A stretch of 61,549 nt of DNA from Acidobacteriota bacterium (GCA_019242475.1 JAFAVK010000005.1:1-61549); one strand, 5' to 3'. Shown: positions 8,659 to 17,680, counted from the stretch's first letter. A program made the numbers and translations. The notes: a model not told the origin generated them from the sequence alone.

Positions 8659-10758
8659 ATGAGCCTCAACTTCACCGACCACCAACAGGTCACCGAGTTG
8701 CTGAGAAAAAACTATTCCTGCCTGCAAAGACAATACCGTCTGGGCTTTTTCGAAGGGTACGTCTCCTGCGTTCAAAGGTGGCTCGGCCCCGACGAGGAAG
8801 ATGGTTTTTGTGAGCTGTCTGCGGCGGCGGGCGCAGGCGGCGAACCTATCGAATTCCGGGACGCGGTCGATAACTTCTATAAGCTGATAAGGCACGCCGA
8901 GGCGAAGTGGCCTGACGTGCGCGAGGGGCAGAAGGTTCTACTCCTTAGCGGCAAGAGCCTGGTCTACGAGGCCAAGGATTACACGGTCAAAGTCCCGGCG
9001 GGGCTGGCGGACGACCTCGTGGAGGTGGCCGACCGCTTCTTGCGCTCGGCGCGCCCGGCCGAGATGGAGCGGTGGGCGGAGGAGTTGCACGGCGGCCCGT
9101 TCGAGGGCGAAGCCGCGCAGGACGAGCGGACTAAGGTCATTAAGAACCTGCTCATCGCTTCGCTCCTCGGCGCGAACCATTACTACAGGCAGTACGACGA
9201 GGCGGCCTACAATCACGCCCTGACCCTGTTAGAGCGGATTCAAGACTATGTCGTGAAGGATTTGCCGCAACAGCATCAGGTGGAGCGCGAGAGCTACGGC
9301 CTTCTCGCTTTGACGCTCTTCCTCAAGGGAAGGGTGCTGATGGCCCAGGGCTCTTACAAGAGAAGTCGCGAGGCGTTCCGGCTCAGCGCCGAGGCTTACG
9401 TGGCGCGCGTGCGGCAGAAGGAGGAGTTCTTTCGCACCGGCGAGATCAAGTCGCCGGAAGAGTTGTACGAGAAGGTCTCCGTTACGCTGCGCCGCGCCGC
9501 GCTGGTGGCGGCCTTCGGCGACGGCTACCTCTCTTTCGTCACCAGCGAAATCACCCGCGCCCGCGAGGCACTCACGCTGGCCCGCGCCACTCTCACACAC
9601 AACGTCGGCCGCGCCTACCTGGCTTACGTTGACCTTTGGTTCTATGCCTGTCAGCGGGCCGCGTACAGCTCCGACCCGAAGGTGCTCGACGAAGCCATCC
9701 GGGGCATCGACCAGTGCTACCAAACGTTCGTATCGTTGGTGGGCGACACACACTTCGTGCAAAGGGCCGGGGTGCAGAAGGCGTTGGCCCTCTACTACAG
9801 GTCGAAGTTGTCCACGCGCGACTCGGCCGAAGATTCCAGGATGGCGATGGAGCTGCTGGAGGACGCCATCAACTACGCGAGCGAATTCAAAGGCGGCAAG
9901 TACAAGAACCCCCACCTGTTCGCCGACGCGCTCGTCTACAAGAGCTACTTCCTGCGCGCGCGCAGCCGTAAGGCCGCGCCCGAGTCCGCCCTCCGGAGCC
10001 TTGAGGAAGCGAGAAAGGTGGCGCAGCTCGCGTGCGACGTGAGCAAGAGACTCCCCTCGATGGAGAGCGAGGCGTGGGCGGCGCTCGGCGCCGTCTACAC
10101 CGACATCGTCGAGCAGCGCAAGAATCAGCGCAAGGACTTCTTCGCCGACTTCGACAACGCGATGGAAGCGCTCCAGCGGGGGCTGCGTAAGAATGCGGGC
10201 GAGAACATCAGGCTGGATGCCGCCGCGTATTTGCGCCTGGCAAGGCTCTGCTTGTTGAACCCGAGCACCGAGATACTGGCCTACGAATACTTCCAGCAAT
10301 GGAGGACGTTGGAAGGTCAGGTGGAGCACGCCTACCTGAAGCAGATGGCGCGCGACCTGCGGCGGAAGGACAAGATAGGCGGCCCCTTCCTCTTGATCAG
10401 GGGCGACAAATCTTTGAAGTACAAGGACTGGGAGCAGGAGGTGCGGGCGTTCCTGCTCGACACCGCCTTCAGACGGTTCGTCGCCGCGCACGCCAGAGAG
10501 AAGCATTCGGACAAGGAGTGGAATCGCTTGCTCTTCCAGTACCTGCGAGGCACGGTCGAAGACCAGGAGAAAGAAGTCCGCGCGCTGATTAAAAGCAAGG
10601 GGCTGATCGACAAGCTCAAGAAGTTGCTGGCCGCGCCGCCGGACGACGCGCCGAGGCCGAGGCTGCGCAGCTACACCCGGGAAGGGCCCAAGACCAGTGG
10701 CGAAAAGAGCGCCGACGGCGGAAGCGAAGCCGGCGGTGGCGAAGTAGAAGACCGTTAG
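8659..10758 (+). CDS. Large helical (TPR-like) repeat protein of unknown function
   Basis: The 699-residue protein is not assigned to a family. AAGGA precedes the ATG by about 7 nt. It has no signal peptide or membrane helix. From about residue 150 to 560 the sequence is a series of paired amphipathic helices with TPR-like spacing, for example 'LLIASLLGANHYYRQYDEAA', 'GRVLMAQGSYKRSREAFRLS' and 'LEDAINYASEFKGG'. The C-terminal 50 residues are low-complexity and rich in Pro, Arg, Gly and Lys. It lies 408 bp upstream of the DUF4407-HerA operon on the same strand, and may be its cytosolic scaffold or sensor (inference). Good codon usage and length argue that it is a real gene. Confidence 0.7.
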   Translation: MSLNFTDHQQVTELLRKNYSCLQRQYRLGFFEGYVSCVQRWLGPDEEDGFCELSAAAGAGGEPIEFRDAVDNFYKLIRHAEAKWPDVREGQKVLLLSGKSLVYEAKDYTVKVPAGLADDLVEVADRFLRSARPAEMERWAEELHGGPFEGEAAQDERTKVIKNLLIASLLGANHYYRQYDEAAYNHALTLLERIQDYVVKDLPQQHQVERESYGLLALTLFLKGRVLMAQGSYKRSREAFRLSAEAYVARVRQKEEFFRTGEIKSPEELYEKVSVTLRRAALVAAFGDGYLSFVTSEITRAREALTLARATLTHNVGRAYLAYVDLWFYACQRAAYSSDPKVLDEAIRGIDQCYQTFVSLVGDTHFVQRAGVQKALALYYRSKLSTRDSAEDSRMAMELLEDAINYASEFKGGKYKNPHLFADALVYKSYFLRARSRKAAPESALRSLEEARKVAQLACDVSKRLPSMESEAWAALGAVYTDIVEQRKNQRKDFFADFDNAMEALQRGLRKNAGENIRLDAAAYLRLARLCLLNPSTEILAYEYFQQWRTLEGQVEHAYLKQMARDLRRKDKIGGPFLLIRGDKSLKYKDWEQEVRAFLLDTAFRRFVAAHAREKHSDKEWNRLLFQYLRGTVEDQEKEVRALIKSKGLIDKLKKLLAAPPDDAPRPRLRSYTREGPKTSGEKSADGGSEAGGGEVEDR

Positions 10759-11166
10759 AGCGGCCGTTGACCGCCCCGCTCGAACAGGCACGCCTCGCCG
10801 CCTCCTCCGGTCTTGCCGGCACCGACACCGCTCGCATTTCCCGCCGCGCCTCATCCGGAAAGGCCGCGAAAGACGTGGCCGTATACGAAAATTTGAATGC
10901 CCCTTCTTTAGAATTCTGTACGCCCTTTCCGGCCTCCCCCGACGGCCACCCCGCCCAAATCACACCGCCCATAAGCCCCGCGCACACAACGGAATGTCTT
11001 CCGAAAAGGCGGCTTTTTAGCTGCCCGAAATCTGCCTCCGCGGCCTGAATCTTGCTCGGATGTGGCGCCGTCACCGGGCGCTCACCCACGCGGACGGCTC
11101 CCGGACTCATCCTTCACCGACTTCCCCGGTGAGCGGCAACAGACGCAGCCATGAAGAGGTCAAGCC
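10759..11166. other. Intergenic region before the DUF4407-HerA operon
   Basis: No gene is supported in these 408 bp. A locally AT-richer patch (about 10880-10925) could hold a promoter, but I see no convincing -35/-10 pair. AGAGG at about 11154 is the ribosome binding site of the next gene. Confidence 0.4.
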
Positions 11167-12354
11167 ATGCAACACATCAAGATGATTCTGGACTGGATCG
11201 CGGGCCTGAGCCCGGATTCTCCCGAAGACCGTTGCCTCGTTAAAGCGCGCCTGCGCTACCACGCCTTCGCATTCGTCATGCTCGTCTCGGCGGGGCTCTC
11301 CGGCGTCGGCGCGGCGTACCTCGTCTTCTACGTCTTCGGCTCGGTCGGCGTCTCGCTCGCCGCGGGGGCCTTCTGGGCCGCCGGCATCTTCCTGGTCGAA
11401 AGGTTCCTCGTACTCTCGATGGACGACACGCTCACGCCGAGGAACGTCTTCTTCGGCCTCCTGCGTGTCGGGTTCGCCTTCCTCGCGGCGAGCACGATAG
11501 TCATCCCCCTCGAACTCCGCTTCTTCGAGACCTCCGTCGTCAACCGCATCTCGGCGAAGGCCACGGACGAGACCAACGACGCGGCGAATGAGCTCAAAGC
11601 CTTCTACGCGCCCGAGCGGGAGGAGCTCGGGGAGCGCAAGGCCGCCCTCCAGACCGTCGTCACCGACAAGCGGGCCGGGTGCGACGCCGTTTACGCGAAG
11701 TGGCACGGCGAGATACGCGGCGTCGCGGGCGAAGGCACCTCGGGTAAGGAGGGCATCGGCAAGTGGGCCAACCTCGCCGAGCAGGAGTACCACCGCTGCG
11801 AGGAGGCCTTCGGGAAGCTCGTCGCCGAGACCGCGCCGAAGACGGCCGAGATAGACGGCCGGCTCGAACAGATCCAGCGCGACTACGACCGCCGCTACGC
11901 CGCACGCGTCGAGCGCATCAACGGGGCGACGGGCCTGCTGGATCGCATCGAGGCGTTCGAGGCCATCTTGCGGGAGCACCCGACGCTCTGGAACAAGACC
12001 ACGATGATCTGGCTCCTGCTCTGCGTCTTCGAATCCCTTCCCGTGCTCGGAAAATTGATGTTCCCCCGCCGCCTGAGCCGGGAGGAGTCCGAAGCCCTCG
12101 AAGACCTCATCGCGCGGCGCAAGATGGATCGCGACCTCGCCCTGCTGAGGCACATCACGGAGGTCAAGACCGCGGCGAAGATGCTGCTGCACAGCGAAAA
12201 GCTCGCCGCGCAGGGCGCCGTCGAGACCCTCGACCGCGCCGCCGCGCGGTACCAGCAGGGCGGCCCTTCGGCGAAGGAATACGAAGAACTCCTGGCGGCC
12301 CGCATTTCAGAACTCGGCGCCTACCGCACGGTCGAGACCGGCCTGCAAGACTGA
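11167..12354 (+). CDS. DUF4407 family membrane protein
   Basis: The 395 residues match the plan of DUF4407 proteins, whose function is unknown. The helix pair at about 33-85 ends in 'FWAAGIFLVERFLVLSMDD', equivalent to the family's W-G-hhh-D/E-R-F-hhh-S-M. A third helix is followed by 'IPLELRFFE', matching its P-L-E-L-R-F/I-F. A long charged coiled-coil segment follows (about 145-265) and probably faces one side of the membrane. A last helix lies at about 276-296 ('TMIWLLLCVFESLPVLGKL'), and the tail is charged and helical. It heads a tight plus-strand operon ending with a nuclease-like protein, so a membrane-anchored sensor or export role is possible (inference). Confidence 0.82.
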   Translation: MQHIKMILDWIAGLSPDSPEDRCLVKARLRYHAFAFVMLVSAGLSGVGAAYLVFYVFGSVGVSLAAGAFWAAGIFLVERFLVLSMDDTLTPRNVFFGLLRVGFAFLAASTIVIPLELRFFETSVVNRISAKATDETNDAANELKAFYAPEREELGERKAALQTVVTDKRAGCDAVYAKWHGEIRGVAGEGTSGKEGIGKWANLAEQEYHRCEEAFGKLVAETAPKTAEIDGRLEQIQRDYDRRYAARVERINGATGLLDRIEAFEAILREHPTLWNKTTMIWLLLCVFESLPVLGKLMFPRRLSREESEALEDLIARRKMDRDLALLRHITEVKTAAKMLLHSEKLAAQGAVETLDRAAARYQQGGPSAKEYEELLAARISELGAYRTVETGLQD

Positions 12355-12383
12355 AGCGGCCGCCGGCCTGACGGAGGAACATC

Positions 12384-12878
12384 ATGAAGACCAAGACACA
12401 CAGCGCTGTCCGCGAGGTCAGCTTCTTAGAGGAGGAGCTCGCCCGCGAGAAGGGCGAGCTGGCCCAGATGACGAACGTCCTCTACCCTTCCGCGCCGACC
12501 GACGAGGGGTGGGATGAGGCGCCCGAAAACCCGCAGCGGCCACCGTCGCGGTGGCCGCCCGACGGCAACCGCCACCGCGACGGCGGCGGCCCCTGGGCCT
12601 TCGGCCTCCCCGAGGTCGAGGCCGTCGCGCTCCCGTTTCTCTTCGCCGCCCTCCTCCTCTGGGCGGCGGCGGCGTGGGTCGTCACGGCGGCCCTCGCCGA
12701 TTACTACCGCAACCTCTTCGCGCTCGTCGGCGCGTGGATTCTCTTCTTCCTGCTGCTCGCCGCCGGCAGCCTCCTGCTGCGCCAACTCGCCGAAGTCGGC
12801 TTCGCCACATGGGCGGGCGTCGTCGCCCGCAGAACCACGAAGGAGGTCGCAAAGCACCATGTCACCCGTCGCCAATGA
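12384..12878 (+). CDS. Small two-helix membrane protein
   Basis: This 164-residue protein is not recognised. GGAGG stands 6 nt before the ATG. It has an acidic helical head ('FLEEELAREKGELAQM'), a Pro/Arg/Gly-rich linker (about 45-75) and two membrane helices (about 80-105 and 112-135, 'LFALVGAWILFFLLLAAGSL'). A basic tail ends 'VAKHHVTRRQ'. Its start is 29 bp after the DUF4407 gene and its last 20 bp overlap the next gene, so it is translationally coupled within the operon. It may be a membrane partner of the DUF4407 protein (inference). Confidence 0.72.
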   Translation: MKTKTHSAVREVSFLEEELAREKGELAQMTNVLYPSAPTDEGWDEAPENPQRPPSRWPPDGNRHRDGGGPWAFGLPEVEAVALPFLFAALLLWAAAAWVVTAALADYYRNLFALVGAWILFFLLLAAGSLLLRQLAEVGFATWAGVVARRTTKEVAKHHVTRRQ

Positions 12879-13743
12879 ATTCAGTAAGAGCGGCATCGTC
12901 GAGAAGCGGCACGACCTGCCGCTCTTCGAGCCCGTCACGCCCAAGCCCGTCCTGCGCCCCGTCACGTGGCTGACGGGCGGGCTGGTGCGCGTCTACGAAG
13001 TCGCGCTCAAGGAGTCGTACCTCTACGCGGCCGACATGAACTTCAACCTGCGGGACTACTTCTGCCGGAAGACCGTCGGGAGCGGCCGCAAGTTCTTCTG
13101 GCGCTACAACGCCAAACACCCCTTCGAGCGGGTGCTCGCGCTGCCCTCGCAGTTCCGCGTCCCCGTCAGCGTCCGCGCGCACAACTTTATCGACGGCATC
13201 TTCGAGTTCAGGTACGTCTTCTCGGTGACGGTCAGCGTGCCCGACCGTTTTGCCGTCGCGCGGCTCCTCTGGCTGGAGGATAAGAACCCGCTCACCGCGC
13301 TCAAGGACGCGGTCAACGAGGCGACGCGCGGATTGCTGCGCGACATGAGCCACGCGGGACTCCACATCGTGGACGAAGGCTGCACCAGTTCCATCAAAGA
13401 GTTCGTGGCCCGGCACAAGCTGGTCGCCGCCACTGAAATCGAGATCGAGGACGTGGCCTGCCAGGTTATCCACGAGGACAGGAACCTGACCGCCCTCATC
13501 CGCAAAATCGCCGAGCGCGAGCGCGAGTGCGAGTCCCTCTCGGGCATCCCGGCAGAGGACTGGGAGAAGTACCTCGAAAGCCTCTCGCCCGGCGCCGCGC
13601 TCACGGAGCGGGCCAGGATGTTCGACATCCTCGCCAACGTCATCATCGCGACGCGGATGCCCGTCTCGTCCGCCAACCTGCGGGCCGAGATCGACCAGAT
13701 CAGGGAGCAGATGTTCAGCCGCAAAGGAGCGAACGCGCGATGA
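12859..13743 (+). CDS. Unknown cytosolic protein, possibly SPFH/band-7-like
   Basis: I start this gene at the ATG at 12859, after AGGAGG at 12841. The longer upstream frame is a shadow of the preceding membrane protein. The 294 residues contain 'FRYVFSVTVSVPDRFAVARL', then 'ALKDAVNEATRGLLRDMSH' and 'EIEIEDVACQVIHEDRNL', ending in helical 'LIRKIAERERECESL'. The order (strand with a 'YxVxVxxPxxF'-like turn, helix, 'I-x-V-x-D-V', then an 'AERE' helix) recalls stomatin/flotillin (SPFH) domains, but no signature is exact and no membrane anchor is seen. The stop overlaps the ATPase start (ATGA). The SPFH reading is a weak inference; the gene itself is well supported. Confidence 0.68.
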   Translation: MSPVANEFSKSGIVEKRHDLPLFEPVTPKPVLRPVTWLTGGLVRVYEVALKESYLYAADMNFNLRDYFCRKTVGSGRKFFWRYNAKHPFERVLALPSQFRVPVSVRAHNFIDGIFEFRYVFSVTVSVPDRFAVARLLWLEDKNPLTALKDAVNEATRGLLRDMSHAGLHIVDEGCTSSIKEFVARHKLVAATEIEIEDVACQVIHEDRNLTALIRKIAERERECESLSGIPAEDWEKYLESLSPGAALTERARMFDILANVIIATRMPVSSANLRAEIDQIREQMFSRKGANAR

Positions 13744-16445
13744 GCCCCCCCTATGAGACACTCGTTAGCCCGCACCCGCTCGAAGGCGGCGCAGACGGCG
13801 CGCCCCTCTGGCACGCCGTCTGCGCCGCGGAGATTCCCGCGCTGCCGGTTCGCGCGCCGTCGCCCGGGGCGCCTTCGCCCGAAGCCGAGAACCGCTTCGC
13901 CTGGCGATTCTTCATCGCCGGGCTCCACGGCCTCGCCGCCGGGAGCGAAGGCGTCTTTCCGGCCTACGCCCTCCAGACGGTGGTGCGCCCGCGCTCGAAC
14001 TACGGAGTGAAGGCGCGCTTCTATTTCGTCGTCCGCGCCGCGGCCGCCGCGCGCGAGGTCGCGGCGCGTGAGGCCGGCCGCCTGTTGAGCGAAGCCCTTA
14101 AGATTTTCCCCTCCGGCGACGCGCGGGGCCGTTCGCCGCGACCGCGGCCGCTGACCAGAGAATCCATCCACGAGATTCTCTTTCTCGACGCGGGGCTCGA
14201 GCTGGCGGCCGTCCGCAAACACGTCGAGGAAGAACCAGGGAACGCCGCCGGGGACGCCGCGTACGAGATTCCGCATCTGTTCTTCCCCGACGCGGAGAGG
14301 AGCCCCTGGCCGTACCTCCTCTCCGCCGCCGAGCACCTCGACGAGCCTCTCGCCCTGCGCGTCGAACTCGCCCCGGTGACACTGAGGCAGTACGAGACGG
14401 ACTACCTCGTCACGCTTCAACACTACTTCGCCGCGGTCGCCCGCGACGGCGAGGGGGCCGCCGGCCTCCTCGACCAGAGGGCGACGTACGAGCAGTTCAG
14501 GCGACACGGGTCTTCGGACGCGTGGGCGCAGAAATGGGTCGAACAGCTCAGCCACCTGCGCGCGCTCGACGCCGCGAGGCTGACGCCGCAGGAGATACAG
14601 TTCGCGCGCCGCGCGCGCGAGGTCGCCGAACACCTGTCGCGCGAGCAGGCCCAACTCTTCGACTTCGGGCTCACGCTCGCGGCCGCGGGCGGCCACGTCC
14701 CGACGGCGCTGACGAGTAACCTCGTCGCCGCACTGGTCAGCGGCCGCGCCGGGCGGCCCGACTACGGTTGGCAGAACCCGGCCGTCTTCCGCCCCACGGC
14801 CGAAGCAGCCGCGAGCGCGGCCGAGTCCTTCCGCTGGCTCTGCACCGCGCCGGCCGGCCGTAGGACGCGGTTGTACGACTTCGTCACGGGTGAGGAGGCG
14901 GTCGGGCTGTTCCATCTCCCCGTGCTGCCGTTCGCGCTCCCGAGCGTGTCCGCGGCCTCCACGCCCTTTAGCATCACGGACGAGTTGCTGACGAGCTGTG
15001 AGGGCGCGGACGAGAGCGAGCGCGTGACGCTCGGCTTCCTTTACCACTCCGGCGTCTGCTTCGACCCGCCGACGGTGGGCGCCGGGCGCGCCCTGCCCTT
15101 CTCCATCGCGAAGGAGGACGTGACGAAACCGATGATCTGTAGCGGCTCGCCCGGCGCCGGCAAGACGAATTTCCTGTTCGGGTTCCTCATCGCCTGTTGG
15201 AAGCTGGGCATCCCGTTCTGCGTGCTCGACCCGACGAACGCGCAGGAGTATCGGTACCTGCTCGCCGACGAATCTCTGTGCGACGCGCTGGTCGTCTACA
15301 CGGCGGGCGACAACCTGTCGCTTCCCTTCCGCTTCAACCCCTTCGCCGTCCCGCCCTCGGGGCCGGGCGGGAGCATCACCGTGCGCGCGCACATCACGAG
15401 GGTGCTCGCCGCCTTCAAGGCCGCCTCCGAATTCTGGGACCCGCTGACGGCCATCTTTCAGGACGCGCTGCTGAGGGTTTACGAGGACGGCGGGTGGGAG
15501 ATGGACGACACCCACGAGACCGGGGTCGCGCGCGGGCTGAGCTTCCCGACCTTCGCCGCGTTCGCCGAGGCGATGCGGGCGGAGCTGGAGCAGAGCGTCA
15601 TCCCCGACTACGGCGAAGGGACGGAGGCGGCCGGCGTCATCCTCGGCGCGACAAAAGCGCGTGTCGGCAACATCCTCAGACACCTCGGGCACGTCCTTAA
15701 CGTCGATGACGACGGGAAGGAGTTCTTCCAGAACCTCCTCCGGACGCCGTGCGTCATCGAGCTGGGCGCGCTGGGCTCCGAGGACGCGATCAGTCTGGTG
15801 ATGAGTTTCCTCACCGCGCAGATCGTCGGGCACACCGAGTACGCCTATCGCGCGGCGAACGGGCGGCCGCGGCCACACGTCCTCTCTCTGGAAGAGGCAC
15901 ACGTGATGCTCTCGGACGAAAGCTCCGCCAGGGCGCAGGGCCCGCATCAGGGCAACGCCCGCGGCAAGGCGGCCGGCGATCTGGCTCGCCTCTTCGCCGA
16001 GTTCCGTAAGTTCGGCTGCGGCCTCGTCCTGCTCGACCAGCGGGTCGCTTCGCTCGTCGGCGGCCCGCGGGACAACGCCTACTTCAACCTCTTCTTCCGG
16101 ACGGCCGACGCGGCCTCCTTCGACCACCTCGCGCGCGTGACGAACCTTGACGCGCAACAGTTGGTCTACGCGCGCGCGCGGCTCGACCGGGGCCAGGCCA
16201 TCGTCCTCGACCGTTACTCCGGCAGCCCGGCACTGATCCGCGCCCTCAACGTCATCGACGGGCTCAGGGACAAGCAGCCGGCCTTCGGCGAGTTCGTCTC
16301 GACGGTGGCCGCCAACGCCGCCCGCGCCGGTCTCCGTACGCCGGAGCCGCTCCCGCGGGCCGGCGCTCCCACGCGCAGGTACGCGCCCAACGTCTTCCAG
16401 CCGCGCAGACTACGCGCGACGCCGCAAGTGCAGGAAGTGAGGTAG
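13740..16445 (+). CDS. HerA/VirB4-type P-loop ATPase
   Basis: The gene starts at the ATG at 13740, overlapping the previous stop. The 901-residue protein has an unassigned N-terminal 450 residues, including a helical segment. It then has an ATPase core with Walker A 'GSPGAGKT' (469-476) followed by 'GIPFCVLDPTN', and Walker B 'HVLSLEEAHVML' with E718-E719. A late strand 'FGCGLVLLDQRVASL' and 'NLFFRTADAASFDHLARV' follow. This layout and the EEAH motif are typical of HerA/FtsK-superfamily DNA or protein pumps (HerA, VirB4, TraG-like). No membrane helix is seen. In defence and conflict operons HerA-type hexamers pair with nucleases; here the next gene is a nuclease-like protein 6 bp downstream. 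The substrate (DNA or protein) is unknown. Confidence 0.85.
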   Translation: MSPPYETLVSPHPLEGGADGAPLWHAVCAAEIPALPVRAPSPGAPSPEAENRFAWRFFIAGLHGLAAGSEGVFPAYALQTVVRPRSNYGVKARFYFVVRAAAAAREVAAREAGRLLSEALKIFPSGDARGRSPRPRPLTRESIHEILFLDAGLELAAVRKHVEEEPGNAAGDAAYEIPHLFFPDAERSPWPYLLSAAEHLDEPLALRVELAPVTLRQYETDYLVTLQHYFAAVARDGEGAAGLLDQRATYEQFRRHGSSDAWAQKWVEQLSHLRALDAARLTPQEIQFARRAREVAEHLSREQAQLFDFGLTLAAAGGHVPTALTSNLVAALVSGRAGRPDYGWQNPAVFRPTAEAAASAAESFRWLCTAPAGRRTRLYDFVTGEEAVGLFHLPVLPFALPSVSAASTPFSITDELLTSCEGADESERVTLGFLYHSGVCFDPPTVGAGRALPFSIAKEDVTKPMICSGSPGAGKTNFLFGFLIACWKLGIPFCVLDPTNAQEYRYLLADESLCDALVVYTAGDNLSLPFRFNPFAVPPSGPGGSITVRAHITRVLAAFKAASEFWDPLTAIFQDALLRVYEDGGWEMDDTHETGVARGLSFPTFAAFAEAMRAELEQSVIPDYGEGTEAAGVILGATKARVGNILRHLGHVLNVDDDGKEFFQNLLRTPCVIELGALGSEDAISLVMSFLTAQIVGHTEYAYRAANGRPRPHVLSLEEAHVMLSDESSARAQGPHQGNARGKAAGDLARLFAEFRKFGCGLVLLDQRVASLVGGPRDNAYFNLFFRTADAASFDHLARVTNLDAQQLVYARARLDRGQAIVLDRYSGSPALIRALNVIDGLRDKQPAFGEFVSTVAANAARAGLRTPEPLPRAGAPTRRYAPNVFQPRRLRATPQVQEVR

Positions 16446-16451
16446 AAGAGG

Positions 16452-17183
16452 ATGGCACTCAAGATGCCGAGGCCCACGGCCAAGCTGCCGGCCGCGAGGC
16501 CCCCTAAGCCAACCCTGCGGCCGCCCAAACCGTCCGCGCCCGCCCCGCCGAGGCCGCGCGCCGGGCTTAAGCCGCCGAAACTCACGCCCGGGCCGAAGCA
16601 GCCCCGCGCGGCGCAGGCCAGGCTCGCGCCCGTGAGGCAGCCGCGCGCCGCGAGGCCGCGGGTGTCCACCCCGCGCACCTTGAGCGCGGAGCGCAAGCGC
16701 GTTCAGCGCGCCGTCCCGCGCGACCGGAACAGCCAGGCTTACAAGCAGTACGTCGCGAAGAAGGGGGTCGCGGCCGTCAGGCAGAAGTTCTACCGGATGG
16801 GCTTCGACAGCGTTCGGCAGGTGCAGCACAACAAAGTCCACGGGGTAGACCTCGCCGCCTACAAGTACGGCAAGGACGGCCGCCTGATTAACGCGGCCGC
16901 TGCCGAGGTGAAGTCCTCGGGGAGCAGGCGGCCCGGCCCGAAAAGTATCAGGCGGCAGACCACGCACGGCTACGTCACAGGCAACCTCGCGCGCGCCGCG
17001 GCGGCGCGGCCGAAGGTGCGCGACGCCGACAAGCTCTACCGCCTCGCCAGGCAGCGCAGGCTGAACATCTACGGGGGGACTTACCTGATGGGCGAGCGTG
17101 GGGCCAAACTCCACAAGGTCTACGAACCGCGCCCGGTCAAACAGGGGCGGCCGAGCCCTCTGACAGTTAGGAGTAAAAAATGA
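16452..17183 (+). CDS. Basic protein with C-terminal PD-(D/E)XK nuclease-like domain
   Basis: The 243 residues fall in two parts. Residues 1-80 are a low-complexity Pro/Lys/Arg/Ala tail-like region with repeated 'PPK' and 'RPP' motifs. The rest is folded and basic: 'KVHGVDLAAYKYGKDGR' then 'AAAEVKSSG', giving D133 and E152-x-K154 with a GxD...ExK pattern. This is the catalytic pattern of restriction-endonuclease-fold (PD-(D/E)XK) nucleases and of many toxin domains of that fold. I infer a DNase or RNase effector; the fold is not proven. The stop overlaps the start of the acidic YbjN-like gene (ATGA), the arrangement typical of a toxin with its chaperone or immunity protein. Confidence 0.68.
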   Translation: MALKMPRPTAKLPAARPPKPTLRPPKPSAPAPPRPRAGLKPPKLTPGPKQPRAAQARLAPVRQPRAARPRVSTPRTLSAERKRVQRAVPRDRNSQAYKQYVAKKGVAAVRQKFYRMGFDSVRQVQHNKVHGVDLAAYKYGKDGRLINAAAAEVKSSGSRRPGPKSIRRQTTHGYVTGNLARAAAARPKVRDADKLYRLARQRRLNIYGGTYLMGERGAKLHKVYEPRPVKQGRPSPLTVRSKK

Positions 17184-17680
17184 GTCAAAGTCTTAGCCAG
17201 CGCCGGAAGTTGTGCGAACGCGTCGCGGCCTACTTCGAAGCCTCCGGGCAGCCGTGCGAGATCGTCGAAGACGAGGAGAACCCGGACATGGTCGTTCTCG
17301 AGTGCCCGCTCGCGATCAACCTCGATGTCGAGGGCGGCAGCCCGGAGGTGACGGAGTTCACCCTCAACGTCATGCCCCTTGAAGACTCTTTCGGCGACAT
17401 GTACGTGCGGTTGGTCATCCTGCCTTTCGCCGACGGCGCGGGCGACGAGCCGGGCGACGAGTTGAGCCGCGAGCTGGCCCGACTCAACCACGACATGCCG
17501 CAGTTGAAATTCGCCCTCGACGACGCGGGAGATTTGGAACTGCTGACGGACATCCCCGCGACCCAGTTGAACGAGGAAGGTCTTCAGTCCGCGGTGAAGG
17601 TGTTGGTCGATTACCTCAACCACTACTACGAGCCGCTGTCGTCCCTTCTAACACCGGCGTCTGATACGCCTTCGGAGTAA
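17180..17680 (+). CDS. Acidic YbjN / secretion-chaperone-like protein
   Basis: This 166-residue acidic protein has AGGAG 6 nt before its ATG, a strong site although it is the last gene of the operon. The N-terminal helix is followed by five-strand-like sequence and then 'ELARLNHDMPQLKFALDD', 'LELLTDIPATQLNEEGLQ' and a final helix 'VDYLNHYYEPL'. This helix/strand order and the 'LxxxNHxxPxhxFALDDxGDLxLxTDIP' core resemble YbjN and the type III secretion chaperone fold. It is probably a partner (chaperone or antidote) of the basic nuclease-like protein encoded just before it. That role is inferred from charge, overlap and fold resemblance only. Confidence 0.68.
   Translation: MSQSLSQRRKLCERVAAYFEASGQPCEIVEDEENPDMVVLECPLAINLDVEGGSPEVTEFTLNVMPLEDSFGDMYVRLVILPFADGAGDEPGDELSRELARLNHDMPQLKFALDDAGDLELLTDIPATQLNEEGLQSAVKVLVDYLNHYYEPLSSLLTPASDTPSE

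Noticed and set aside
9229..10854. 541-residue minus-strand frame opposite the helical-repeat gene
   Set aside because: Its composition is low-complexity and there is no ribosome binding site; the plus-strand gene explains the codon pattern.
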